Shown: positions 1 to 11,639 of the stretch, piece by piece
Numbering within the stretch: the first letter of the stretch is position 1
Layout of the letters: each line of letters opens with the position of its first letter
Notes under the pieces: generated by a model
The model's database searches: none
What the model saw: only the letters and a program-made list of their open reading frames with translations
What the model was told of the DNA's origin: nothing
Translations under genes and position numbers: made by a program
From: Atrina japonica
Lineage: Eukaryota; Mollusca; Bivalvia; Pterioida; Pinnidae
Length of the DNA: 64,000 nucleotides
Assembly (NCBI GenBank): GCA_030159075.1
Contig: BROG01000005.1
Location: forward strand, 3,236,001-3,300,000
Reading direction: 5' to 3'

Positions 1-299
1 TACAATTAATTATCTTGATACCTTATCTGCCAGGGATTTAGCACCGAGCATCTCACATGTATATTTCAACAGTTTTCATAATGAAGCACAAAGAGGCAAA
101 TTTGTAATTTATATGATGCATATGCTAATAATGGAAATAATAGCATGGTATTTGTTGAATATAGGCCTACTTCCAAAACATATATTACAGGTTTATAGGC
201 CTGCTTCCAAAACACACATTACAGGTTCATTCAATGTACATGTTATGTATTTTTATCTGCAAGAAAAAACTTATGTATGTTTGTGTGTGAATACATTTC
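1..299. other. AT-rich DNA with a small tandem duplication, no gene
   Basis: No exon is supportable here. The one visible structure is a 34-bp direct duplication at about 161-229; both copies contain CTTCCAAAACA followed by ATTACAGGTT and differ at a few positions. The short reading frame at 113-316 runs through this duplication and has no recognisable domain. Confidence 0.5.
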
Positions 300-1400
300 G
301 TTGGCTCTGTGTATGAATACATTTTTCTGCTCTGTCTGTGTACTTTTATCTTGTTGGTATGTACATATACATTGCACTTTCATCTTGTTCATTAATGAGT
401 ACTTTCATCTTAACTGACTGAGTACTTTCATTTTGCTATGTATGAGTGAGTATTTTCATCTTGTCTGTCATTGAGTATTTTCATCTTGTTTGTCTAAGAG
501 AACACATCTTTTCTGTCAATGAGTACTTTCATCTTGTCTCTCATTTAGTACTTTCATTTTGTCATTGTGAGTACTTTTATCATGTCTGTCTATGAGTACT
601 TTTATCATGTCTGTCTATGAGTACTTTCATCTAGTCTGTTTATGAGTTCTTTCATCTTGTCTGTGAACATGTACATGTATGAGTACTTTTATCTTGTCTC
701 TCTATGAGTACTTTTAATTTGTCTGTCTATGAGTACTTTCATCTTGTCTGTCTATGAGTACTTTATCTTGCCTGTCTATGAGTACTTTTATCTAGTCTGT
801 TTATGAGTACTTTAATCTTTATCTTGTCTGTCTATGAGTGCTTTCATCTTGTCTGTCTATGAGTACTTTTATCTAGTCTGTTTATGAGTTCTTTCATCTT
901 GTCTATGAACATGTATGAGTACTTTCATCTTGTCTGTCTATGAGTACTTTATCTTGCCTGTCTATGAGTACTTTTATCTAGTCTGTTTATGAGTTCTTTC
1001 ATCTTGTCTATGAACATGTATGAGTGCTTTTATATTGTCTGTCTATGAGTACTTTTATCTTGTCTGTCTAGGAGTACTTATATCTTTATCTGGGCTGTCT
1101 ATGAGTATCTTCAACTTGTCTGTCTATGAGTACTTATATTTTGTCTATCTATGAGTACTTTTATCTGGTCTGTCTATGAGTACTTTATCTTTCTGTGTGT
1201 GAGTACTTTTATCTTGTCTGTCTACGAGTACTTTCATTCTTGTCTTTGTGTGAGTACTTTCATTCTTATCTGTCTATGATTACTTTCTTCTTGTCTGTCT
1301 ATGATTACTTTCATCTTGTTTGTCTATGAGTACTCTCATCTTGTGTGTGAACATTTATGAGTAATTTCATTCTTTTCTATGTGTGGGTACTTTTATGGTA
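300..1400. repeat. Minisatellite array, about 25-bp unit
   Basis: Dozens of imperfect copies of a unit containing GTCTATGAGTACTTTTATC are arranged head to tail. The spacing is about 25 bp in the best-preserved part (570-660), with indels and TCATC/TTATC variants elsewhere. Copies containing GAACATGTATGAG recur at about 665, 905 and 1010, which suggests local block duplications. Decayed copies of GAGTACTTTC continue to about 1640. Confidence 0.93.
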
Positions 1401-2429
1401 CATGTACCTTGTCTATGCAGGAGTTCTTGCATTCCCTCCTATGTGTCTACTGGTATGTACATTGTACACATACTTTCACCAACTACATGTTTCTGTGTGT
1501 GGGTATTTCTATCTGCTTTGTGTGTAATATATGAGTACTTTCGTCTTCTAGTTCTATGTATATGTACTATGGATACCCAACAACAATAGATATATTTATG
1601 TATGAGTTCTTTCATTAAGTATATGTCTGTCTGTTTATATGGGTCCTTTCATCTGTGTGACCCTTCATCCACCATATTGGTATGTTGAATATAGTAATGC
1701 AGTTTGTAACTGTGTATATGAATGCTTTCATCCAACTCTGTATATTTTCTTAACCCTATGTTTAATACATCTTGAACACATATCATGTTGTCATACTAGA
1801 TGCTGAATTGATTGTACTGAGTAAATATACCTTATCCTTCTTTGATCACAGGTTATTAAGAATTAAAGGCATACTTTCACTGTAAACATTCTGAATTTAT
1901 AGCAGAGGCTCCTCCCATCAGTGGCCAGTATACATTAATCTGTTGTACTTCAGCAGGTGCCCCCTGCCTTTGTTTTGTTGGTCTTAAGATGATGGTTTTG
2001 TGATTTCTAGTTAAACATTGACAGGAAGGTATGACATGGCAATCCAGTGACTTGTCAGTGAGATTTATCAGCTGTATTTGTACTGTTTCTTTCATCAGTT
2101 GTATAATTGATCACAGCAGAGAGTACCTTATCTTTATTAGGATTTGGGGTCTTCCTGAGAAATGTCTTCCAAAAGAATTTAATCTGTATTACTTACTTTG
2201 CTTACTTAAATTGGATTAAGTCCCTCTAGAGAAAATATGGAAAGGATTAATCACAAAAGATTGTAATCAACTGTACATTGTTTGATATTAATTTATCCTG
2301 GCTTTTCTTCACCCATATATCTTCAAATGATAATACTTAGCAGGTTTGAAATTCCACTGAAGTCTTTAAAGATACAGATTATGTTTATATACAGTGACCC
2401 TGGCAAAGGATTGTGCTCAGATTGTCAGT
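1401..2429. other. AT-rich non-coding DNA
   Basis: This stretch begins with decayed relics of the preceding array (GAGTACTTTCGTC near 1531, GAGTTCTTTCATT near 1602) and then becomes unstructured. The short reading frames here have no domain signature. I see no gene. Confidence 0.5.
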
Positions 2430-2731
2430 TTCACTTTCAGATTGAGGGGCCTCTGTGGCCCAGTGGTTTGAGCATTAAACTTTAAATCATGAAGTCTCTC
2501 ACTTCCTGTCAGCGCAGGTTCTAGTCCTGCTGGAACCAAAGCTGATTTTTTGTTAGAAAGTTTGCCAGTTTACTTGCGGAAGGCCAGTAGTCTCTTCCTG
2601 GGTGCATGGTAACCAGGTTCTCTCCTCCATCATTAAAAACTAGCGGCCAGTATATACATGTAACTGAAAATTTTTTGAGTGTAACATAAAACAAAATTCA
2701 AAATTCAAATTTCAAATTCACTTTCAGATTG
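2430..2731 (+). mobile_element. tRNA-derived SINE with intact target-site duplication
   Basis: The element body is about 2445-2716. It has RNA polymerase III promoter boxes: an A-box-like TGGCCCAGTGG at 2456-2466 and a B box GGTTCTAGTCC at 2517-2527 (consensus GGTTCRANTCC). The box spacing, about 61 bp, is longer than in a class I tRNA and suggests a Leu/Ser-type tRNA ancestor (inference). The 3' tail consists of ATTCAAA repeats. The body is flanked by a perfect 15-bp direct repeat, TTCACTTTCAGATTG, at 2430-2444 and 2717-2731, the hallmark of LINE-assisted retroposition. The 3' half, with CTCTCCTCC followed by ATTAAAAACTAGCGGCC, resembles tails I associate with bivalve SINEs; the family name is not certain. 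Confidence 0.9.
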
Positions 2732-3453
2732 TCAGTTTCATACATATGATAAAGCATTGATATACATTCGATAGAAATTAAGCTATGTAATCTCAGAGCC
2801 ATCTGGGCTCGTATGTGGGGATTTTCTTTAGCCTAGTTGCATGTCTGAAAGCTCAGAAACTTGCTCTTCCTATAACATACTATATAAAAAATCTTACTAC
2901 AAAAACATATTTTAAAGTAGTTATACTAACTACATGTAGCAAGGTATACTCAGTTTACAAGAATACTAGTTGAAGTTTGTGAAAGTGCAAGATATATCCC
3001 CAAATTTTCAGTAGCCACCTGGGCTAACACACTGAAATCTACTAGCCCAGCTCAGTTTTTACTGCCATGGGCTGCTGGGCCCCTGCTAATTTCTATCACT
3101 GATATACATTTCACATTTATTAATGATTAATTTTACTGTATATACTCATATGATATGCAGACTGCACAGATCCTTTTATTATCCTCTGAACATATACAAA
3201 GATCTTTAGGAATGTTTTTACTATTATGAATCTCAAAAGATTGATATCTCAGAGGTATTTTGGATGCTTTTTGATTTATATCTAGAGAGAACTTTTAAAA
3301 ATCAGAATCTAACGATATAGACATATCATCTTATTTTTAGGCAGCTGTTATTTCACTGATTTTTTAATGTGTATAAATATAATCAACAAAATTTGCAGTG
3401 TTTTTTAGTTTTTATATTAACTAGCATTGGTATGGAATCTATGATGATAGATA
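2732..3453. other. AT-rich non-coding DNA
   Basis: No exon is visible. A short GC-richer patch at about 3005-3100 repeats AGCCCA/TGGGCT motifs in both orientations and could be an old repeat fragment. Confidence 0.4.
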
Positions 3454-3638
3454 GAGTGCAATCTCGTTGTGTCGAAATCTGTTGAGTCGAAATTCGGGAT
3501 ACGTCAAAGTTGAAAGTCCGGTCCCAATTTTTATAGATATAATACTATATCAGCTAAAATAATGGTTATCTCGAGTTCCAGATATCTCGGAGTAATAGGT
3601 GCAGCCCCGTGAGTTTCGAAATAACGAGATTCCACTGT
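3454..3638. mobile_element. MITE-like element with imperfect terminal inverted repeats
   Basis: The left end, AGTGCAATCTCGTTGTGTCG (3455-3474), is an imperfect inverted copy of the right end near 3611-3638, whose reverse complement reads CAGTGGAATCTCGTTATTTC. About 185 bp with no coding capacity and roughly 25-bp inverted termini fits a non-autonomous DNA transposon. The inner sequence also carries pieces such as ATCTCGAGTTCCAGATATCTCGG that repeat the terminal motif. I could not assign a superfamily. Confidence 0.7.
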
Positions 3639-3904
3639 ATTTCACTAAGATTGCTAAGAATTCATATTAATACTGGTATAGTCATCAGACAGAATGTACT
3701 ATCTCAGCAAAAGAAAGAGGTAGTTTTGGGTTGCAGAAAAGACTCAGTAAGGGGTCAAAAAAGATAAATTACTTTTATAAACGAAGTCTGTATGTGACAG
3801 CTGCATTTAAAATAACATGGCTGTAGTAGTTAGATCTCCACACATCACAATCATATTGTAAATCCTCTACATGTGACTTGTCATACATGTATATGAATCG
3901 CTCT

Positions 3905-4175
3905 TTAAGTTACACCTTCTAGATTAATATTAGCATTACATATTTAATATTTTTCTTAGAATTTCACATTTGATATTGCTATTTACATTTCATATTGCTA
4001 TTAGCATTACACATTGTATATTGCTATTAGCATTATACATATCTTGTTATTAGCATTACACATGATATGTATTGCTATTAGCATTTTAAATTTTATATTT
4101 CTCTTAGCATTACACATTTTACATTGCTATTAGAATTAACCTCATTATATTCTCTTAGCATTACACATATTTTGA
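3905..4175. repeat. Degenerate tandem repeat, about 30 bp
   Basis: At least seven diverged copies of a unit built from ATTAGCATTACACAT and TATTGCTATTAGCATT. Spacing varies and the copies have clearly drifted, so this is an old array. Confidence 0.75.
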
Positions 4176-4265
4176 AAATATTATTCATTTATATTTTGAA
4201 AATCATGAGTTTCTTTTAAGGAAAAATTCATTCCCCTTAGATTTCAATATATCTGTGTTTGACTC

Positions 4266-4275
4266 TGTGTGTGTT

Positions 4276-4308
<33 letters not shown>
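4266..4308. repeat. Compound (TG)n(TA)n microsatellite
   Basis: GT dinucleotides run directly into about 12 TA dinucleotides. Confidence 0.95.
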
Positions 4309-4309
<1 letters not shown>

Positions 4310-5398
4310 CCAGGTTCCCAGTCTATGTCACATACAGTTAGGATTGACACTTTGATAAATACACATGGCCTTTATTCTATCAAGAGATTGTCAGTGTTCT
4401 TTAGGTCCAGCCATTTTTTATAGTCAAAATGTCTGTGGAGGCTTCTTTATATCAATTATTTCTAGGATTTGCACACACTGTAAATTGCATTATGGAAATT
4501 GTCTGCAAGTCAAGCATGTTGACTGTGAAGGCAAGAAGACCACTACCTGCATAGACAATCAGTTATGTTACTGTTATCGGTACTTTGTTAGGATGACACT
4601 GCTGGTAACAATGTCTGCCAAGTTAAGTCAAAGAAGATTGGGTTGGGTTTACTTAATATGTTTTATCAATTCCAAATTATCGTTAAATATTGTGTACTTA
4701 TGTATAAGATTACCATTACCTTTATATTTACCAGTATATAGGCATATTTAACAAAAGCCTTGCCTCATTAATTCCTGACGAAGCCAAGATGACTTCTGTG
4801 TTCTCTGACTCATCGAATTTGTCTTCGCTGTGTACCACAATTATGGAATCTCCTTTGAGACTTACACAATTTTTAGCAACTGCAATTGTTCAAAAGATTA
4901 TAAGCATGAAAATGAATTTATTTTCACATGTTACTAATAAATTTCTTTTTTATTTTTTACTTCCATATTGATTTTAAAAGTCTTGTTATTTTAGTTGATG
5001 CTCAAATTTTACAGAACTGTGCAAAAATGTCTCCAGTGCTGGATGGTATTTTGATTGTGTTTTTTTTAATTGTTTTAAATGTGCAAATAATTTTCTCAAA
5101 TTTGTTTATATGAGAAGATATTTTAAAGCCTCCAAATCCAAATATTACTGTTGCATTCATCGAATGTATTGCCAAAAGTTGTCTACCCTGAAATTTAATT
5201 GCTGCAACTTAATGGAAAAGTATAATCAGCTACTAGGTGGCATTTAAAGAATGAAGCATAAATTCCAGTGTTATCTGTAAAGTAAAATATGTCAGGTAAA
5301 AACTAATACAAATGAATTGTGGATAAAAATTGATCTCTGGAATATCCATTGATGAGATCAGGTACTACAGAGGAATTAGCATATACATCCTCTGCTAA
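4309..5398. other. Non-coding DNA, no supportable gene
   Basis: The longest open frame, at 4365-4751 (+, 128 codons), encodes a cysteine- and aromatic-rich sequence with no domain I recognise, no splice context and no repeat of itself. I treat it as chance. Otherwise this is AT-rich sequence. Confidence 0.45.
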
Positions 5399-6237
5399 TA
5401 GTCATACCTGTTATGGGTCCATTATACATCTCTTGTCCATGGTCAGTACTTGACATGGGTCTATCATATGTCCCCTACTTATGTTTATACCTGTTATGGG
5501 TCCATTATACATCTCTTGTCCATGGTCAGTACTTGACATGGGTCTATCATATGTCCCCTACTTATGTTCATACCTGTTATGGGTCCATTATACATCTCTT
5601 GTCCATGGTCAGTACTTGACATGGGTCTATCATACATCCCCTACTTATGTTCATACCTGTTATGGGTCCATTATACATCTCTTGTCCATGATCAATACTT
5701 GACATGGGTCTATCATATGTCCCCTACTTATGTTTATACCTGTTATGGGTCCATTATACATCTCTTGTCCATGGTCAGTACTTGACATGGGTCTATCATA
5801 TGTCCCCTACTTAAGTTCATACCTGTTATGGGTCCATTATACATCTCTTGTCCATGGTCAGTACTTGACATACCCTATCATACATCCCCTACTTATGTTC
5901 ATACCTGTTATGGGTCCATTATACATCTCTTGTCCATGGTCAGTACTTGACATGGGTCTATCATATGTCTCCTACTTATGCATGGGTCCATTATACATCT
6001 CTTGTCCATGGTGTTGACATGGTCATATCATACTCCCCTACGGATGTTCATACCTGTTATTGGTGATACATCTCTTGTCCAATGATCATACCTTAGCATG
6101 GGTCTATCATGTCCCCTACTTACATACCTGTTATGGGTCCATTTAATTGTCCATGGTCAATACTTGACATGGGTCTATCATATGTCCCCTACTTATGTTC
6201 ATACCTGTTATGGATCCATTACCATCTGCTGCTTACA
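5399..6237. repeat. Minisatellite with an 83-bp dimeric unit
   Basis: About nine copies. The 83-bp unit is two related half-units. A (about 41 bp) contains CATACCTGTTATGGGTCCAT; B (about 42 bp) contains CAGTACTTGACATGGGTCTA. The first six or so copies are nearly identical and the downstream copies carry deletions. The unit is not a multiple of three, so the several overlapping open frames here are by-products of the repeat, not genes. Confidence 0.95.
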
Positions 6238-6866
6238 GTCATACCTAGCATGGGTCCATTATACATACCCTGTTAATGGTCATACCTAGCATGGGTACAT
6301 CATACATACCCTGTTAATGGTCATACCTAGCATGGGTCCATCATACATACCCTGTTAATGGTCATACCTAGCATGGGTCCATTATACATACCCTGTTAAT
6401 GGTCATACCTAGCATGGATCCATTATACATACCCTGTTAATGCTCATACCTAGCATGGGTCCATGATACATACCCTGTTAATGGTCATACCTAGCATGGG
6501 TCCATGATACATACCCTGTTAACCTCATACCTAGCATGGGTCCATGATACATACCCCATACCTAGCATGGGTCCATTATACATACCCTGTTAATGGTCAT
6601 ACCTTGCATGGGTCCATTATACATACCCTGTTAATGGTCATACCTAGCATGGGTCCATTATACATACCCTGTTAATGGTCATACCTACATGTAGCATGGG
6701 TCCATTATACATACCCTGTTAATGGTCATACCTTACATGGATCCATTATACATACCCTGTTAATGGTCATACCTAGCATGGGTCCATTATACATACCCTG
6801 TTAATGGTCATACCTAGCATGGGTCCATTATACATACCCTGTTAATGGTCATACCTGCCATGGTCC
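6238..6866. repeat. Minisatellite with a 41-bp monomeric unit
   Basis: About fifteen copies of a unit containing CATACCTAGCATGGGTCCAT followed by TATACATACCCTGTTAATGGT. It adjoins the 83-bp array and its monomer is clearly homologous to both half-units of that array. One copy carries an ACATGT insertion near 6691 and another lacks most of its tail near 6555. Confidence 0.95.
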
Positions 6867-7203
6867 AGCTGTCAGCTAATATTTAAAGAGTATAAGCAAT
6901 TTAGTTCATTTTGATAACTTCTGTTCCATACTTTGATTGGTGTGGAACTTTATATGTACAGTGTATAAGTATGTAAAAATAATAAATCTTTATTTTTGTT
7001 TCTTCTGTTATTTGCAGTTTGAAATCATAATGTTGCTGTTCTCTATAATGGTTGGTTTTCAATTAAGTCATGTGTTTAATTCTGTCTGCAATCCGGAGTT
7101 CTGTTGGTTTTCATAAAACTCTACTTTTTGGTATTATGTAAAACATGTTTCAGCACAGCTTAACTTCAGATAAATGACATTCAAAAGATATAAGATTACC
7201 ATT

Positions 7204-7205
<2 letters not shown>

Positions 7206-7281
<76 letters not shown>

Positions 7282-7282
7282 T

Positions 7283-7313
<31 letters not shown>

Positions 7314-7329
7314 CATGTTTATATATATA
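7206..7329. repeat. Compound (CA)n(TA)n microsatellite
   Basis: A nearly pure run of AC dinucleotides of about 70 bp, then ATACATACACAC and a TA run. On the minus strand this gives artefactual frames of alternating Val and Cys. Confidence 0.97.
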
Positions 7330-9411
7330 GTCATAAACTCTTAAAAGTTTGTGCATTATGTGATCATTTAGCTGGTGGTGTTTTTATGCATGAAGCAAAT
7401 AATGAAAAACTGTTCTGCACTGCTTGCCCCATCGCTGCAGGAATTCAAGCTGAACTTAAAAACTAAAATGTATATATCATTTATGGAAATCTTTATACCC
7501 CTAGGTTAATGTTTGTTTCCATTACATAAAAAACTTGCTTAATATGTTTTTTGACTAAGGGTATTTATATTAGTTCCATATGTTTGTGTATTTTACCTTT
7601 GGAGGATATACACTTTTTGCTGTCTACATTTAGGATCTGGTGTAGAATATGTCATTTTCTTTTATTTTGTGATTTTTTTTTAAACATTTTCCCTTGATGT
7701 GACTTTCGGGACTTTAAAATGAGCAAAGTTGGTGAATAAAAGTCAAACGTTCAATTAAAACTGACAGGGTCATTAGTCGTGGAAGTCATTATGTTTATGG
7801 GTTTTCATTTATATCAATTAGGTTAATTATGGGAGTATTGATGCTATTAGCATCCTTTGCTCTTTGAAACAGTTTTGATCATGATAGAATAACAACAAAT
7901 GACTTAAGTCAAAACAGTGATCAGTCTGATAGTCAGTCAACATCATTTGTCCATTTAGAGAAAAAGCATAGCTCTTCTGTCGTTTCAGTGCAAGTTAAGT
8001 TAAAATGGCTAAGCCATTGCCAATTATCTACCTATGTATACTTGACAAGCGATGTTCAGCATGCAAAATATTTGCTCTGTGATAAAGTGTAGATAGAATA
8101 TTAGAAGATATAAAAATGTATTCTAAAAAAATATAGGGATTGGTCATTGTTTTACAGAGATAGACTAACGGTGATCATATACAAGTCTTGAAAAAAAAAA
8201 ATCAAATTTAAGTCAATATTTAATTTTTTTCTTAATTTTGTAAAAAAAAAAAATGTTATATTTACAACTCAGTAACTGTCATATTTATTGAGCATGTGAG
8301 AGTGAGGTAGAGAATTATATAAAATAAATGGTCTGTCTATAAGTCTCTGTGTTCTTTGTCTGTTAATGTGATGCTGTATCTAAACAGCTGTCAACGATCA
8401 TCTGTATTGGGATCAGAATCCATTTTATTATTTCTTGAAAAAAAAAACCCAATGACATGCCAGATAATGTTGTTGAAAGCTATAAATGATCGCTGAAACA
8501 CAAAGAGAAAGGGGCTTGCTTCATGCTACTAAGTTGTCATCATCTGTTTGTTATTAAATCATGGGTGGCAGTGTCAGGTCTTACAGTTTACAAAATGTAC
8601 AATACCGTTAACAAATCATTATGACATTGTAACAGTTATTTGTCCCTCACCAGTTCTTGGGGATGGGAGTGGGGCTATAGTTTTGTATTGTGTCCATCCA
8701 CCCATTTGCTTTGTCAGGGTCAACTTATGGATAACAGTACATAAATGTTTTTTTTTACCATGGGTAACCACATGTTGTAAAAAATGTAGATACATCTGTA
8801 TGTTCATTGCAGTACCGTAATTTTCTCTTTAGGTCATGGGGCCATGATAACTTTTATATGTATTTCAACTGTTCTCCTATTTTCTTTCAAATATACTCTT
8901 GACTTACTATATTTCATTCATGGGAACATTCAACAATGATTGTACATTTATACATTCTACCAGTAAGCAAAATTGCAGAGTTTTCTCTTTGATAAATTTC
9001 TTGTATGGTTTTTAAATTATGGTAATATTTTTATGTTTCTCACAAAGTCAGTGAAGTAGTTAAGTTATGGAATAGTTTGCCTCATTAATTTACAACATTT
9101 CCCATGTGAATCTAAATTTGTTTTGATATGTGAACATCTAACATTTGTCAAACTTCATTCAAAATGAACAATGGAAAATCATTAATTTTACATGACGCAG
9201 AAAGCGATATAATAAAAGAAAATTTATAAAAACTTAATTTTATTTTTCAGTCTAGATTTTGTACCTGAAAACTGGGTCCCTACATTATAACTTTTTTATA
9301 TTTGTTTTTATGATATTGAATACAATAATAGAGGAGCTTTCATTCAATTTCAGTAGATCTGTAACAGTTCTTATAAATTGCAATTTTTATTCTTCAGGGA
9401 GTTAATTTTAG
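7330..9411. other. Non-coding AT-rich DNA
   Basis: No exon, RNA gene or element recognised. There are several A or T homopolymers (around 8188-8260 and 8440). Short frames at 8548-8820 on both strands lack domains. Confidence 0.45.
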
Positions 9412-9463
9412 CATTGAAATTTCTTCCTTGTTTTTAGCATTGAAATTTCTTCCTTGTTTTAGG
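9412..9463. repeat. Short direct duplication, about 27 bp
   Basis: Two adjacent copies of AGCATTGAAATTTCTTCCTT, each followed by GTTTT. Confidence 0.9.
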
Positions 9464-9469
9464 TACATG

Positions 9470-9565
9470 TACAGGGTGTTTCAAAAAAATTTGTCCCCAC
9501 TTTGTAATTCAGACTGGTAATTTGAGTTGCTATCATATTAGTTTAACATTTTGACACACCCTATA
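9470..9565. mobile_element. Short MITE-like element
   Basis: The left end TACAGGGTGTTTCAAA and the right end TTTGACACACCCTATA are inverted copies of each other (reverse complement TATAGGGTGTGTCAAA). They bound about 96 bp with no coding capacity. The termini resemble small TA-inserting elements, but with one copy in the window this is tentative. Confidence 0.5.
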
Positions 9566-11639
9566 CACTTACATTTTAACAAATGTAAGATTATTACCGG
9601 TACTCAAAGTTGTGATTTCTTCAGCTTGTTGTAAATTTTTTAAAAATATTTTTGTACTAAATTAAGAAAATGTTAATTTCAAAAGTAATCCCCAATTTCT
9701 GATTGGCTAGTATCTTAACAAACCTGGTACGGTACAAAATTTTAAATGCATACCAATCTTTAAAACAGAAGTCAATCTCTCACCTGGTACATTACATTAC
9801 ATAAAAATTGTTCATCTCTTTAAATGAAAAGTACATAATCATGAATAGTAAATAAAAAGTAAGAAAAGGTAGCTATGTACAATGTATGAGAATTTTCAGT
9901 TATACCATATTAAAAGTACATTTGTAATCAAACATATTAGATTAACTCCCCAGTATTAGAATAGTTCAACCATATTACATGTAGACTAGTTTAACCATAC
10001 TAGACTAGTTTAAAAAGATTAAGAGTATCTTCCTATCATACTGGATTGATGGTCTTCAATTTATATGTAAGAGTCTGGCCAATAAAAATGCAGTTTATGT
10101 ATGTACTAAAAATAAAAAACCATAGAACAAATGTAAAACATCTATCCACATAAACCCACATCATGATCCACTTGTAAAATTCCTAGAAGCATCACAGATA
10201 TTTATAGTGTTACTTAGCATCTTTACACCTTAGTCAGTTTGCCATGTTTGTTTTGATGGTAAGATTGCAATGCAGTTTTTAAGTAATCTATAAGAACTTT
10301 TATGCAGGGGATTACGTTACATGGTGACAAACACACAGAGATAAGCATATACACTCCTACATGTACTTAATCACAAAACACTGTTGTACTATAAACAGCA
10401 GTCTAATTGATAACTTTGAAAGGACACACAGAATATTGCAGTGGAATGAATATTGTGTTTAGATAAGTCATGGTTAGTATTTCAATCCTTGTGCAGTTAT
10501 TATCCTGGTTACTTTTCAGTCATTCAGATTAAAGTCCCGATGTTAGCTCTATTTCATGTGCAAGGCGTGAGTGTCTCTTAGTAACAGTACATCAGTGAGT
10601 TTAAAATAGCTCAGTTTCTTTGAAGTACATAATAGTTGTAATAAAAGTTGTTTTCTATTTATAAATACACAATTATGAAATGCAAGTGCATACAATTACC
10701 CAGTAAATGCTTTTCTCACATGGTTGGTTTTATGTTTTGTTTTCAGATCTGTGAAATAAATGACTCAGTTTCCCTAATGGCAGTTTCCTAGATTTTTTCA
10801 TGCTCATTTTAAGGCATTAAATGTGTGCAATTAGATAACATTCAAAACAAATGGACCAATGGGGAGGCAGATCTGAAAATCTTTTTCCTGTATTTATGTT
10901 GTTACATGAAGGATATTCATTAGTGCAGCATGAACAGTAATTCTTATTCACAGCATGGCATGCAATAAAGTTATTCACAAATTGATATTTTTAATGGTTT
11001 TTTTCAGTTGGTGAAATGTATCTCTCATCTGTGTTGATTTATATTTTCTGCAGAATATTATAAAAAATGACGATAAAATCTCAGTTTTGTGCAGTTTTAC
11101 CAAGTAACATGTAATCCAATTATAGGCCCTTTGTACATTGTCAGAAATCTGGCGCTATTTATCAATGCTGTATTTTGTTGACTTTTGATGTCATGAGAAA
11201 CACTGCATATTTAGATATGTGACAAAAATACAGAGATATTATACTGATTGTATTAATGTTGTCATCAGAACAGCTATGTACCATGGGATTAGGATGTAAA
11301 AGTCTTTGATTTCAGAACAGAATTTACTATTTAGTAAAGATACAGTCAGTACAGCCCATGTTTATATCTTTGTTCTTGTTTTATATTGATTACAAGCTTT
11401 GAAAGAAAATCATTGTACATTAGCCAACTGATCAAAGGACATTTATTTTTGTAAAGAAATATCCACCATAATTTTACACATGTAATATTTTGTTTTAAAC
11501 TTACTCATATATATATACAGGCCACTATGGTCTTACTCTTATAAAATTTGAGTATTATTCTTTGGGAAAACTATGTGAAACAGAATTATAATATGAAATT
11601 CACACATCTTTCTTTCAATTTTTATCCATTGACTTTTTA
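9566..11639. other. Non-coding AT-rich DNA
   Basis: No open frame of interest, no element termini and no RNA gene recognised. Confidence 0.4.

Noticed and set aside
4365..4751. 128-codon open frame on the + strand
   Set aside because: No recognised domain, no convincing splice or start context, and composition typical of AT-rich non-coding DNA.
5413..6017. Overlapping repetitive frames as a repeat protein
   Set aside because: The 83-bp unit is not a multiple of three, so the same DNA is read in changing frames.
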